Origin: Phormidium tanganyikae FI6-MK23
Lineage (GTDB): Bacteria; Cyanobacteriota; Cyanobacteriia; Leptolyngbyales; Leptolyngbyaceae
Assembly (NCBI GenBank): GCA_019359175.1
Contig: JAHHHU010000021.1
Coordinates: forward strand, 17,021-81,020
Length of the DNA stretch: 64,000 bases
Reading direction: 5' to 3'
Part shown: in pieces, positions 53,950 to 63,884 of the stretch
Layout: the number at the start of each line of letters is the position of its first letter
Position numbering within the stretch: the stretch's first letter is position 1
Notes under the pieces: generated by a model
Databases searched by the model: none
What the model was told of the DNA's origin: nothing
What the model saw: only the letters and a program-made list of their open reading frames with translations
Made by a program: the position numbers and the translations under genes

Positions 53950-56900
53950 CTAACGAACTAGATCACCCTGAGATTTAGGAGGACGATTGACCTGAGAAAA
54001 CTCCTCTGGCAAGGTCATTCCTAGCTTCTGCATCATTTGTTTTACCTGCTTTGACACAATTGGATCACGCTCATTCCGAAATCCTTGTAAAACCCGTCCT
54101 AACTGTTGTGGATACTGTTCTGCCACATAGCTCAAAACCGATTCCCGAACATATCCCCTCGGATGCCGCAGACTCGATCGAATCGCTTCTCCGGTGATAT
54201 CCCAATGTGCCCGTCTTGCTAAATGGAAGCAGCACGCCAACGCCCAATCTGAAATAAAATGCCGCAGTTCTAATAGATGATTGAGCCGCTCATTCGGCTG
54301 CATCGGTGTGTAAGGCACAAGACTCGACAAACTTTGCAGCTTATCCATTGGAAGCTCTCGATCGAGGACTCCTAACAGTGCGCGTTTACTCGCAATATCC
54401 AACGTACTATCAAGAATCTCTAAGCCTTGCGCGATAGCCGATCGAGACTCAGACTGAAAATTAAACTCCGCGACTCGAATCGAACCGATCGGATAGAGAA
54501 ACTTCATCAGCAAGAACAATCGCTCGATACTGTCAGCGGGCAATGTTTCTAACGCTGATCGCAACAACACTGTTTCATCACAGCGCACCCGCTCCAAAAT
54601 CAAATCCATTGAGGCAGCATACACTTGCCCCATAAACATCAACTCTTGCTCGATCAGTTGTTCAACTCCTTGTCTTCCCAACTGCTCTGAAACTGCCTCA
54701 ATTCCTTTCTCATTGGGCACTTTTAGCAGAATCCGCAGCAGTAAGCGTCGAGTCGTTCCCCAAGAAGTCGTCAGACGGGAGATCAGAAGTTCGATCGCTT
54801 CGGGGGTTCCAATTTGCCCGATCGCGTTAAATGCCTCGCTCCGAACTAATGAAGGTCGTTCAATATCATCGGCAAGGCGAATCAGTTTCGGCAGTACCTC
54901 ATTGCCCAATCGAACTAATGCAGACTTTGCAGCTTCGCGCGTTGGACGACAGTACAAGCCTGTCAGCAAATAACGATAAAACTCTTCCGATCTCGTTGCT
55001 GCGATCGCTTCGAGTGTGGCAGACTTCACCTCGATCGACGGGTCTTTTAATAGCTCTGGAACATAAGGCTTCAACCACAATCGTAAACCCTGTAGATGCA
55101 CCGCACCACCAAGCGCACGGCAGCCAATCACTCGTTCCTGTGTTTGTTTGTGCTTCAACATGGCTTGCAGCACATAAGTTGCTTCTGCTTTTTCCGACAT
55201 TGAGCCTTGACGCAGAATCAAGGATGCTGCTGTTGCTCTGACGATCGAAGGATGGTTGGATTTGAGATAGTGGCGCAGTTCACTAAAAGCCGCTGTCTCT
55301 TCAGTGAGCCAAATATACCGTAGAGCCACTGCCATCACTTCTGGCGCAGGACGCTGGGAGCAAAGTGATTTGACTGGATTTAAGAATGCTGGACTAGGAT
55401 GATTTAGCATCACCTCAATGCTTTTGTGCTGCAATTCGGGAGTGAGTTTTAGCAACAGTGGTGCAAGAACTTCTCCTGCATTTTTGCCGTCGATTTCACT
55501 CAAAAATTCAATACAGGCGCGTTTATCTTCGTCAGCTCCCGACTTTTCTAATGTCTCGATCGTCTTTTGTCGCAGCGCTTTCATATCGACATCTGACATA
55601 CTCAGCTGCCCCCGTCCTGCATTTAGCACTAAGAGATTGAGATACTCTTTTTTGAGAAACGCGATCGTCGTCAGCCATGCGATCGCAAATACGATCATCA
55701 ATCCAAAGCTTAGATTTTGTTCTGCGATCCCAACTCCATTTAGACCTAGTTGCACCAGTCCCAAGAGAATCAGTCCAGTAATCGCTGTAGAAATTGGTTC
55801 TGCAATCCCACGAACTTTCGCCTGTTCTCGATTCCGCAAATGATCCGGCACAGAGTAGAACAGAAACGGAACACTGCCGCTTAACAACGTATAGTGCAGC
55901 AATTCATAGAGAAACCGCATCACCAAAACGCTCAAGAAGACCGGAGAGATACCTGTGATCGAGACTCCAGCGAATCCGAGAACAATAATCGGGAGCAACA
56001 TCAGCGATCGGAAAACGCCCACTCGATCGAGAACGCGACTCGAAAAAAGCCACTGCATCCCCAGTTCACAGATCCCCAATGCCCCGTTAAAGATACCTAA
56101 GAATCCAGCGACCTCCCCGCCTCCTAATTGGCTTGAGATCCCGGAGTTGCGTCCGAGTTGGGTAAGAAACTGAAACTCAACCAGCAGCAGAAATACTTGC
56201 GCCAATGCAAAGAAAATTTGCAATAGAATCATGTATCGCTGCATTTGTCCTTGCAGGCGAGTGGTCGAATCTTCCACGATCGTGTCGTCGCGTCGTCGTC
56301 GCACTTCTGGGAACGCCTGTTGATAGCTGTGACTCAGCCCCCCTAAAATCACTGCCCCAGCCATCATGAACCCAAATGCAATCAGCAGCACTTGTGAAAC
56401 CGCTGTATCACGCGGAAACAGTCCCAAAACAAACGGCAATGAAAATCCGCCTACCACATCCGCAACCAGAATTCCGCTACTGATCAGCGGGTAGGCGCGC
56501 TTGATTTCTCGAATATTGAAAAGCTGATTGGCTGTGATGGAGGCATTAAGATCATTGAGAACGTGACTTGCTTCCAGCCAAAGCTGCATCGAAAAGACAA
56601 CGACTTGCAGCATATAGAATTGTCCAATTCTGTCTCCAAATGCGCCGCTTAAGCCAAGTGAGAAGAAGGGAAGGGGAGAAGCGAGCAAAACCGCGATCGC
56701 AACAATTACGATTCTCAATGGCAAATAGCGCTGAAGCTCCGAATATAGCCACCCTAAGCCGATTTTAATCGCGGCACTGACCATGTAGATCAGCGGTAAA
56801 TTTGCCGCCCCGTACTGTGCAAGGAACATCTCAACCGAGCAGGCTTCCAGCCACATCAATCCCGTTGAAGTGAAAGTGTAGAAGGCGAACATCCAAAAGG

Positions 56901-57018
56901 TTCGATTGCCTTCACCGGATCGGAGATTGATCCAGCGGAGAAAGGAGTTTTCGCCGGATTTTGTGGAAGCTTGATTTGTCGGAAGCATGGGGGAGGGGTT
57001 CCAATTGAATCGATGCAC
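53950..57018 (-). CDS. MFS-like transporter fused to HEAT repeats
   Basis: A 1022-residue protein. Residues 35-465 contain about twelve TM helices of MFS / nucleotide-exchanger type (FWMFAFYTFTSTGLMWLEAC, LPLIYMVSAAIKIGLGWLYS, FLGIFNGALGICELGMQWLF). From about 480 to 1000 it is soluble and helical with HEAT repeats (RACIEFLSEIDGKNAGEVLA, VKSATLEAIAATRSEEFYRY, VRSEAFNAIGQIGTPEAIEL). The start is GTG 57018 with AAAGGA 5 bases upstream; ATG 56988 is an alternative. Substrate unknown, possibly nucleotides. The cNMP-binding gene follows. Confidence 0.85.
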   Translation of the reverse strand: MHRFNWNPSPMLPTNQASTKSGENSFLRWINLRSGEGNRTFWMFAFYTFTSTGLMWLEACSVEMFLAQYGAANLPLIYMVSAAIKIGLGWLYSELQRYLPLRIVIVAIAVLLASPLPFFSLGLSGAFGDRIGQFYMLQVVVFSMQLWLEASHVLNDLNASITANQLFNIREIKRAYPLISSGILVADVVGGFSLPFVLGLFPRDTAVSQVLLIAFGFMMAGAVILGGLSHSYQQAFPEVRRRRDDTIVEDSTTRLQGQMQRYMILLQIFFALAQVFLLLVEFQFLTQLGRNSGISSQLGGGEVAGFLGIFNGALGICELGMQWLFSSRVLDRVGVFRSLMLLPIIVLGFAGVSITGISPVFLSVLVMRFLYELLHYTLLSGSVPFLFYSVPDHLRNREQAKVRGIAEPISTAITGLILLGLVQLGLNGVGIAEQNLSFGLMIVFAIAWLTTIAFLKKEYLNLLVLNAGRGQLSMSDVDMKALRQKTIETLEKSGADEDKRACIEFLSEIDGKNAGEVLAPLLLKLTPELQHKSIEVMLNHPSPAFLNPVKSLCSQRPAPEVMAVALRYIWLTEETAAFSELRHYLKSNHPSIVRATAASLILRQGSMSEKAEATYVLQAMLKHKQTQERVIGCRALGGAVHLQGLRLWLKPYVPELLKDPSIEVKSATLEAIAATRSEEFYRYLLTGLYCRPTREAAKSALVRLGNEVLPKLIRLADDIERPSLVRSEAFNAIGQIGTPEAIELLISRLTTSWGTTRRLLLRILLKVPNEKGIEAVSEQLGRQGVEQLIEQELMFMGQVYAASMDLILERVRCDETVLLRSALETLPADSIERLFLLMKFLYPIGSIRVAEFNFQSESRSAIAQGLEILDSTLDIASKRALLGVLDRELPMDKLQSLSSLVPYTPMQPNERLNHLLELRHFISDWALACCFHLARRAHWDITGEAIRSSLRHPRGYVRESVLSYVAEQYPQQLGRVLQGFRNERDPIVSKQVKQMMQKLGMTLPEEFSQVNRPPKSQGDLVR

Positions 57019-57084
57019 ATGATTCCTTTACATTGGAATCCTCCCTAAGATGCCCAAGAGACTGTAACTCTAAACCCCGCAAAA

Positions 57085-57113
57085 AGGACAGTGAGAAGTG
57101 ATCCCACTGTCCT
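57085..57113 (-). terminator. infC terminator
   Basis: On the minus strand AGGACAGTG pairs with CACTGTCCT around an 11-base loop, followed by TTTTT. It lies 26 bases after the infC stop. Confidence 0.85.
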
Positions 57114-57138
57114 AAAACGATCGAGATGATGTCGCGGC

Positions 57139-57672
57139 TTATTTCTTCGGTGCGAGCAGCATCATCATATTGCGCCCTTCTTTTTTCGGGGCTTGTTGCA
57201 CTTCGGCAATTTCTTGGAGGTCGCCTGCCATCCGCTTCAGCAAAGTCTCAGCAAGATCACTGTGCTGAATTTCTCGTCCTCGGAACATGATTGTCGCTTT
57301 GACCTTATCTCCGGCTTTGAGGAAGCGTTCGGCTTGATTGATTCGCACGTTGTAATCGTGTTCCTCAATTTTGTAGCGCATTTTGACTTCCTTGACATCG
57401 ACGGTATGCTGCTTTTTCTTCGCTTCTTTGGCTTTCTTTTCCTGCTCGAATTTGTGCTTACCGTAGTCGATGATTTTGACGACAGGGGGGTCAGCCTTGT
57501 CACTCACGAGTACGAGATCGAGTTCCTTTTCGTCTGCCATCGTTTGTGCTTCACGCGAAGCCATAATGCCTAGCTGAGAGCCGTCTGCATCGATGACACG
57601 AACTTTGGGGAATCGAATCCGTTCGTTGATCGTGGGCATATCTCGATTGGGTCTTTTTTCTATCACAGGCAC
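57139..57672 (-). CDS. infC: Translation initiation factor IF-3
   Basis: A 177-residue IF-3. The N-domain is [20 protein letters not shown]...[20 protein letters not shown]; a Lys-rich linker ([15 protein letters not shown]) leads to the C-domain ([37 protein letters not shown]). The GTG at 57672 gives [19 protein letters not shown], an N-terminus shared with other cyanobacteria; ATG 57639 is the alternative. A non-AUG start is typical of infC and permits autoregulation, known in E. coli. Confidence 0.95.
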   Translation of the reverse strand: MPVIEKRPNRDMPTINERIRFPKVRVIDADGSQLGIMASREAQTMADEKELDLVLVSDKADPPVVKIIDYGKHKFEQEKKAKEAKKKQHTVDVKEVKMRYKIEEHDYNVRINQAERFLKAGDKVKATIMFRGREIQHSDLAETLLKRMAGDLQEIAEVQQAPKKEGRNMMMLLAPKK

Positions 57673-57860
57673 CTGTTGAATAAGTGGATAAGGGTGACAA
57701 TGAATCTCGATCGAGCATTGTCAATTCGTCTGTATTCGCCATTCTACTCAGTTTGGCGGAATTTCTCTCTACTTCGTTACGTAAATTCTAAAGCAGGGAT
57801 CGGCATTTGGGGATTCGGAGAACCGATTAAAATAATAAACAGAGTGATATCGGTGAAATT

Positions 57861-58772
57861 GTGGTAGACGCTTTACCTTGGCGGCAACGGATTGGAAGTC
57901 AGCGCGATTGGATGTGGCGCGGGTGGCAAACGCGATATACCTATCAGCGATCGCAAAAATCAGAGAGTTCACCCCCGTTGATGCTAATTCACGGGTTCGG
58001 AGCCTCGATCGGGCATTGGCGGCATAATGTGTCGGTGTTGAGTCAGCATCATACAGTGTATGCGCTCGATCTACTGGGGTTTGGAGCATCGGAGAAAGCG
58101 ATCGCACCCTATAACGTGGCTCTTTGGATCGAGCAGGTTCACGATTTCTGGTTGACGTTTGTGCGGGAGCCTGTGGTTTTGATCGGGAATTCGATCGGGT
58201 CGCTGGTGTGTTTGGCAGCGGCAAAGGCATATCCCGAAATGGTGAAAAGCGTAGTGATGCTGAATCTGCCGGATTCTTCGGTGCTGGAAACGCCGGAATG
58301 GGCGGGAACGGCGGTGAAAGTGTTTCGCCCGATCGCGGCTGTGGCGAAGAGCGTTTTCACGTTTCCGCTGATTTTCAATCCATTCTTTCGGGTGTTGAGA
58401 AGTTCGCGGTTGGTTCGATTGTGGGCGCGGCAGGCGTATGCAAGTTCGGAAGGGATCACGGATGAACTGGTGGAGATTTTATCGACTCCGGCACGCGATC
58501 GAGGAGCGGTGAAGGCTTTACGATCGATGGTGACGACTCCGAAAATTACTGAGTATACGGCGCGAGCAATTTTGCCGACGCTGAAGATTCCGATGCTGTT
58601 GTTTTGGGGCAAGCAGGATAAGTTTGTGCCACCGAGTTTGGCGGCGTTTTGTGTCAAACTCAATCAAAAGCTGGAACTGGTTGAGGTCGATAATGCGGGG
58701 CATTGTCCCCACGATGAGCAACCGGAAATCGTGAATCGTAAAATTCTGAGTTGGATTGGTGAATTTGCATGA
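57861..58772 (+). CDS. Alpha/beta-fold hydrolase
   Basis: A 303-residue hydrolase with oxyanion motif LMLIHGFGASIGHWRHN, nucleophile elbow VLIGNSIGSLVCL (Ser in G-N-S-I-G), acid in LLFWGKQDKFVP and catalytic His in VDNAGHCPHDEQP. It resembles the cyanobacterial/plastid group that includes pheophytinase-like enzymes. The substrate is not assignable. The start is GTG 57861. It overlaps the next gene by ATGA, forming a three-gene operon with a membrane protein and an ABC ATPase. Confidence 0.87.
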   Translation: MVDALPWRQRIGSQRDWMWRGWQTRYTYQRSQKSESSPPLMLIHGFGASIGHWRHNVSVLSQHHTVYALDLLGFGASEKAIAPYNVALWIEQVHDFWLTFVREPVVLIGNSIGSLVCLAAAKAYPEMVKSVVMLNLPDSSVLETPEWAGTAVKVFRPIAAVAKSVFTFPLIFNPFFRVLRSSRLVRLWARQAYASSEGITDELVEILSTPARDRGAVKALRSMVTTPKITEYTARAILPTLKIPMLLFWGKQDKFVPPSLAAFCVKLNQKLELVEVDNAGHCPHDEQPEIVNRKILSWIGEFA

Positions 58773-59320
58773 CTTCTGAATCGCCTGATGTTTTTCGGAT
58801 TTCGCCGTTGATTCGACTGACGTTGCTCAGTTTGTATGTTGCGTTAACCACACCGCTCCCAGTATTGGCAGAAGCGACGAATGCGCCCGTTTCAAGTGGC
58901 TGGCTTTGGGTGGGAATTGCGATCGGCTTTATCGCTTTATTCGGTGCATTGAGTGAACGAGTGATTCTCGATGCAGGTGGAATTCAAGTGACTTACCCCA
59001 CCTGGGTTCCGAAGTTCTTTCGCAAGGGGTGGCAGTTGCCTTGGTCAGAAGTGAAGGCGCTAAAACCTCGATCGACTGGACAAGGCGGATTGGTTTACTA
59101 TTTCTTGAGCAAATCCGAAGAAGGCTATTTGTTACCGATGCGGGTCGTAGGATTTGCGCGATTGGTGAACCGAGTTCAGCAAGAAACGGGGATTAATACA
59201 ACCGATGTGAGACCCTTATCGCAACCGTGGATGTATTTGATTCTATTAGGGTTCACGATGTTGTTATTGTTGATTGATGTTTGGACAGTTTCGACTGCGA
59301 TCGCGCTCGGCAAAATTTGA
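58769..59320 (+). CDS. Hypothetical membrane protein
   Basis: A 183-residue protein with hydrophobic segments near 14-36 (signal-like, LLSLYVALTTPLPVLA), 43-62 (GWLWVGIAIGFIALFGALSE) and 152-175 (YLILLGFTMLLLLIDVWTVS). The middle is a PH-like globular stretch (VILDAGGIQVTYPTWVPKFF, LPWSEVKALKPRSTGQGG). It is coupled to genes on both sides by ATGA and TGATG overlaps. Family not recognised. Confidence 0.65.
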   Translation: MTSESPDVFRISPLIRLTLLSLYVALTTPLPVLAEATNAPVSSGWLWVGIAIGFIALFGALSERVILDAGGIQVTYPTWVPKFFRKGWQLPWSEVKALKPRSTGQGGLVYYFLSKSEEGYLLPMRVVGFARLVNRVQQETGINTTDVRPLSQPWMYLILLGFTMLLLLIDVWTVSTAIALGKI

Positions 59321-60057
59321 TGCTTATCCGGTTAGAGCAGGTCAGTCTCGCGGCTGGCAGAGTCACGAAGAAAGGGACACCGATTACGGGGTTTGAGGTA
59401 CTGCGGAATATTTCGTTTGAGGTGAACAAGGGCGATCGAATTGCGATCGTCGGTGCTTCGGGTTCCGGCAAAACTACATTGCTCAAATTGCTCAATCGAT
59501 TGGCGGAACCGAGTGCGGGGTCGATTGAGTTTGAAGGCAAGCGATATCAAGACATTCCAGTATTGCAATTACGACAGCAAGTTTTATATGTTGCTCAAGA
59601 ACCGAAGCTATTCGGAATGACGGTTCGGGAAGCATTAAGCTACCCACTGAAACTGAGGAATTTAAAGGATTTCGATCAGCGCGTAAATGACGGAATTGAG
59701 CGAATGAACATTCCGCGCGATTGGCTCGGTCGTTCCGAGTTAGAGCTTTCAACGGGGGAACGGCAGTGGATCGCGATCGCTCGTGCCTTGATTTGTCAGC
59801 CTGCGGTGTTGTTGTTCGATGAACCGATCGCGAATTTAGATGCAAACCGAAGTGAAGCATTGCTGAAAATTTTGGCTCAGGTAGATTCTACGGTTTTGGC
59901 AGTCACGCATCAGTTTGAATGGGCGGAGCGTTTCGGGGAGAGAGTTCTACAGTTGCAGCAGGGGCAATTGATTCGGGATGATCATCGGGTGAATTGGGAA
60001 GACATGAAGCGATCGATCTCACAAGTAGAAGCCGAAGAAGCGGCAGAATGGGATTAG
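59320..60057 (+). CDS. ABC transporter ATP-binding protein (FetA/YbbL-like)
   Basis: A 245-residue ATPase from ATG 59320, which overlaps the previous stop. Walker A is IVGASGSGKTTLLKLLNRL, signature ELSTGERQWIAIARAL (S-T-G-E), Walker B VLLFDEPIANLD, H-loop AVTHQFEWA. The small size and LSTGE signature recall FetA/YbbL, whose partner is the FetB permease. No FetB is adjacent; the preceding membrane protein has too few helices to be a standard permease. Confidence 0.88.
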   Translation: MLIRLEQVSLAAGRVTKKGTPITGFEVLRNISFEVNKGDRIAIVGASGSGKTTLLKLLNRLAEPSAGSIEFEGKRYQDIPVLQLRQQVLYVAQEPKLFGMTVREALSYPLKLRNLKDFDQRVNDGIERMNIPRDWLGRSELELSTGERQWIAIARALICQPAVLLFDEPIANLDANRSEALLKILAQVDSTVLAVTHQFEWAERFGERVLQLQQGQLIRDDHRVNWEDMKRSISQVEAEEAAEWD

Positions 60058-60151
60058 TTTTGAGACGAGAAAATCTGTAATTGCGATCGCATTGACACAA
60101 TCGACATCACATGAGGATAATGGGAGTTTGTTGAAAACCCTAGACTCCTGA

Positions 60152-61498
<1,347 letters not shown>

Positions 61499-61517
61499 TT
61501 ACTTTTAGGTTCATATT

Positions 61518-61817
61518 ATGCCGTTCTCGATCGAAGCTCAAAAACGTCCTGAAGGAAGCAAGCCGAATGCGCTGCGTCGCGATGGCAAAATTCCTGCAAC
61601 TTTGTATGGTCACAATGGTGCAGAGTCCATTCAGCTCGTGGTGGATTCAAAACTTGCAGGCTTTCTTGTCAGAGATGCTGCGGTGAATACATCCAAGATT
61701 GATGTCACGATTCCAGAATTGTCCTGGAATGGTCAAGTGGTAATGCGCGAAGTGCAAAAGCACCCTTGGAAGGGCTTTATTTATCACATTGCGTTCTTCC
61801 AACAAAAAGGGCAGTAG
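61518..61817 (+). CDS. rplY: 50S ribosomal protein L25 (short form)
   Basis: A 99-residue L25, the single-domain form that binds 5S rRNA: IEAQKRPEGSKPNALRRDGK, IPATLYGHNGAESIQLVVD and VVMREVQKHPWKGFIYHIAF. It lies 19 bases after purA, probably co-transcribed, and ends at a terminator. Confidence 0.93.
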   Translation: MPFSIEAQKRPEGSKPNALRRDGKIPATLYGHNGAESIQLVVDSKLAGFLVRDAAVNTSKIDVTIPELSWNGQVVMREVQKHPWKGFIYHIAFFQQKGQ

Positions 61818-61847
61818 TTGCGGCTTGCTGTCAGATTCGATGTATAT

Positions 61848-61876
61848 AAAGCTAGGGAGAGATCCCTGGCTTTTTT
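61848..61876 (+). terminator. purA-rplY terminator
   Basis: AAAGCTAGGGA and TCCCTGGCTTT form an 11-bp stem with one G-T wobble and a GAGA loop, followed by further T residues. Confidence 0.88.
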
Positions 61877-61921
61877 GGTGAATGTTCGTTTGAGTAGTTC
61901 GCTGCGATGATGAATTCGGGA

Positions 61922-62008
61922 AGCCCCCTAAATCCCCCATTCTGGGGGACTTTGAAAATGGAAACGCGCTTGGCTTGAAGTCCCCCAAATTGCGGGATTT
62001 AGGGGGCT
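61922..62008. repeat. Palindromic intergenic repeat, long form
   Basis: Two arms in inverted orientation, 61922-61953 and 61978-62008, each beginning AGCCCCCTAAATCCC and ending TGGGGGAC(TT). Each arm is itself partly palindromic (CCCCCA...TGGGGG). The same core occurs at 63669-63705. It resembles dispersed intergenic palindromes of cyanobacteria; it lies between the rplY terminator and the next gene. Confidence 0.75.
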
Positions 62009-62063
62009 GAAGCTGTCAACAACGTAGCGAAAAGCCTCATCGAATTTACGTTTTTTCTGGTGA

Positions 62064-63566
62064 ATGGAACTTATGACGACTACGACTCTTCCCCCGATCG
62101 TTGAAGCGCTTCTCAATCCTGCGATTTATGACCATCCGGTTAAAGGCCCGATCGAGCTAATTCAAACGCACGTTTCCTACGTTTTTCTCACTGGGGACTA
62201 TGTTTACAAGCTGAAAAAGCCTGTGAATTTCGGTTTCTTGGATTATTCTACGGTGGAGAAACGCAAACATTTCTGTGATGAAGAGTTGCGGCTGAATCAA
62301 CGCGGCGCAGCGGAATTGTATTTGAATATTTTGCCGATCGCTCAAGACGGTGAGAAGTTTATTTTGGGTGGAAACGGCGACCCTGTTGATTACGTGGTGA
62401 AAATGCAGCAGTTTCCACAAGAGACGCTGCTCAGTGCAATGTACGATCGAGGAGAACTCACCGAACAGCATTTAACTGATTTGGCGAAAGTTCTGGCAGC
62501 ATTCCACAAGTCTGCACCGACGAATGATTACATTCTGAGTTTTGGGGAAGTGTCGCAGATTCGACAAGCGATCGACGAAAACTATGATCAAACCGTCGGG
62601 TACATCGGAGTTGCTCAAACTCAAGAACAATTTGATCAAACGAAAGCTTATACGGATCAGCTATTCGCTGAGAATGAGGCATTGTTCAAAAGCCGAGTTG
62701 AACACAAATTCATTCGCGAATGCCATGGGGATGTTCACCTGAGAAACATTTGTTTCTGGAACAACAAGATTTTATTGTTTGATTGCATTGAGTTTAATGA
62801 ACCATTCCGCTTTGTCGATACGATGTTCGACATTGCTTACATCATCATGGATTTTGATGCGCGGAACCGTCCTGATCTCAGCAATCTGTTCTTGAATTCG
62901 TATCTTGAACAATCCGGCGACTGGGAAGGCTTGCAGGTTCTACCGCTCTATAACAGTCGTCAGTCTTATGTTCGGGCAAAAGTCACATCATTCTTGCTGA
63001 GTGATCCGAGTGTTCCGGAATCCGTGAAAGAAGAGTCGAAAGAAACTGCAAGCCGTTACTATCGATTGTCCTGGGAATATACCAAGCCGAAACAAGGCAA
63101 GGTTGTTTTGATGTCAGGACTATCGGGATCAGGAAAAAGCACGATCGCATCAAAATTAGCTCGTGAGTCAGGCGCGATTCAAATCCGCTCTGATGCGGTT
63201 CGTAAGCATTTAGGGGGTATTGCGCTCGATGCGAAAGGGGATGAGCCGCTGTACAGTTCAGAAATGACGCAGAAGACTTACGATCGCTTGCTCGATCTCG
63301 GCGTGACTTTAGCCTCGCAAGGATACACGGTGATTCTCGATGCGAAGTACGATCGACAAGCGTTACGCGCTCCCGTAATCGAGCAGGCACAAGCGCATGG
63401 AATCGCGATCGAGATTCTGCACTGTGAGGCTTCGGAGGAAGTTTTACGCGATCGACTTGTTCAGCGACAGGGTGACATTTCGGACGCGGATCTTGATGTC
63501 TTAGCTCAACAGACCTTTGAGGCATTTAGTGAGACTGAGAAACCTTTGGTCAAAACAGTCAGCTAG
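62064..63566 (+). CDS. Bifunctional aminoglycoside-phosphotransferase-like / AAA kinase protein
   Basis: A 500-residue fusion. The N-terminal half is an APH-like kinase fold (VFLTGDYVYKLKKPVNFGFL; catalytic loop FIRECHGDVHLRNICFW; metal-binding LFDCIEFNEPFRFVDTMFDI). The C-terminal half is a P-loop kinase (Walker A VLMSGLSGSGKSTIASKL near 350, then QIRSDAVRKHLGG and VILDAKYDRQALR), like COG0645. Such fusions are widespread; substrates are unknown and resistance should not be assumed. ATG 62064 and ATG 62073 are both possible starts. Confidence 0.88.
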   Translation: MELMTTTTLPPIVEALLNPAIYDHPVKGPIELIQTHVSYVFLTGDYVYKLKKPVNFGFLDYSTVEKRKHFCDEELRLNQRGAAELYLNILPIAQDGEKFILGGNGDPVDYVVKMQQFPQETLLSAMYDRGELTEQHLTDLAKVLAAFHKSAPTNDYILSFGEVSQIRQAIDENYDQTVGYIGVAQTQEQFDQTKAYTDQLFAENEALFKSRVEHKFIRECHGDVHLRNICFWNNKILLFDCIEFNEPFRFVDTMFDIAYIIMDFDARNRPDLSNLFLNSYLEQSGDWEGLQVLPLYNSRQSYVRAKVTSFLLSDPSVPESVKEESKETASRYYRLSWEYTKPKQGKVVLMSGLSGSGKSTIASKLARESGAIQIRSDAVRKHLGGIALDAKGDEPLYSSEMTQKTYDRLLDLGVTLASQGYTVILDAKYDRQALRAPVIEQAQAHGIAIEILHCEASEEVLRDRLVQRQGDISDADLDVLAQQTFEAFSETEKPLVKTVS

Positions 63567-63612
63567 AACGAATGAGATCGGGGCAAAAAATTCTGCTCCG
63601 ATCTCATTCGTT
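63567..63612. terminator. Strong bidirectional terminator
   Basis: AACGAATGAGATCGGGGCA (63567-63585) pairs with TGCTCCGATCTCATTCGTT (63594-63612), a 19-bp stem with one G-T wobble around an 8-base A-rich loop, directly after the APH-kinase stop. Confidence 0.85.
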
Positions 63613-63668
63613 TAGGATCGTGGATTAAGTAACCTGTAAACTTTCGATTCGTCGTCGCTGAGATCTTC

Positions 63669-63705
63669 GCCCCCTAAATCCCCCAGAGTGGGGGATTTAG
63701 GGGGC
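63669..63705. repeat. Palindromic intergenic repeat, short form
   Basis: GCCCCCTAAATCCCCCA and TGGGGGATTTAGGGGGC form a perfect 17-bp stem with loop GAG. It shares its arm with the repeat at 61922-62008. It is intergenic and has no T-run. Confidence 0.8.
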
Positions 63706-63796
63706 AAAAGCCGCCTCAACCGGAGCGACTCGCTTCTTGGCGAAAGGGCAAGAAGTTACACCTTAATAAAAATAAATTCACATTCCTTAGACTCTT

Positions 63797-63884
63797 CTAA
63801 CGTGCGAAGGTCGCTTTTCGCTGAGTCAGTCGGGCGATCCCAATGAACATCGCACCCACCACACAAAATCCGACAAATATAGCG
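63797..63884 (-). pseudogene. 3' fragment of a membrane-protein gene next to an IS630 end
   Basis: A minus-strand frame reads SSAIFVGFCVVGAMFIGIAR followed by LTQRKATFAR and a TAG at 63797-63799. It looks like the last TM helix and basic tail of a membrane protein. Upstream it runs into the transposase C-terminus in another frame, so the 5' part appears to have been replaced by the insertion sequence. The exact junction is not determined. Confidence 0.45.

Noticed and set aside
57026..57060. ATGTAA start-stop after GGGAGG upstream of the MFS-HEAT gene, as a regulatory mini-ORF
   Set aside because: Position is suggestive, but a chance ATG followed by TAA cannot be excluded and no further support is visible.
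62064..63566. Antibiotic resistance gene (aminoglycoside phosphotransferase)
   Set aside because: Only the kinase fold is shared. The fused P-loop kinase architecture is a widespread chromosomal family with no evidence for resistance.
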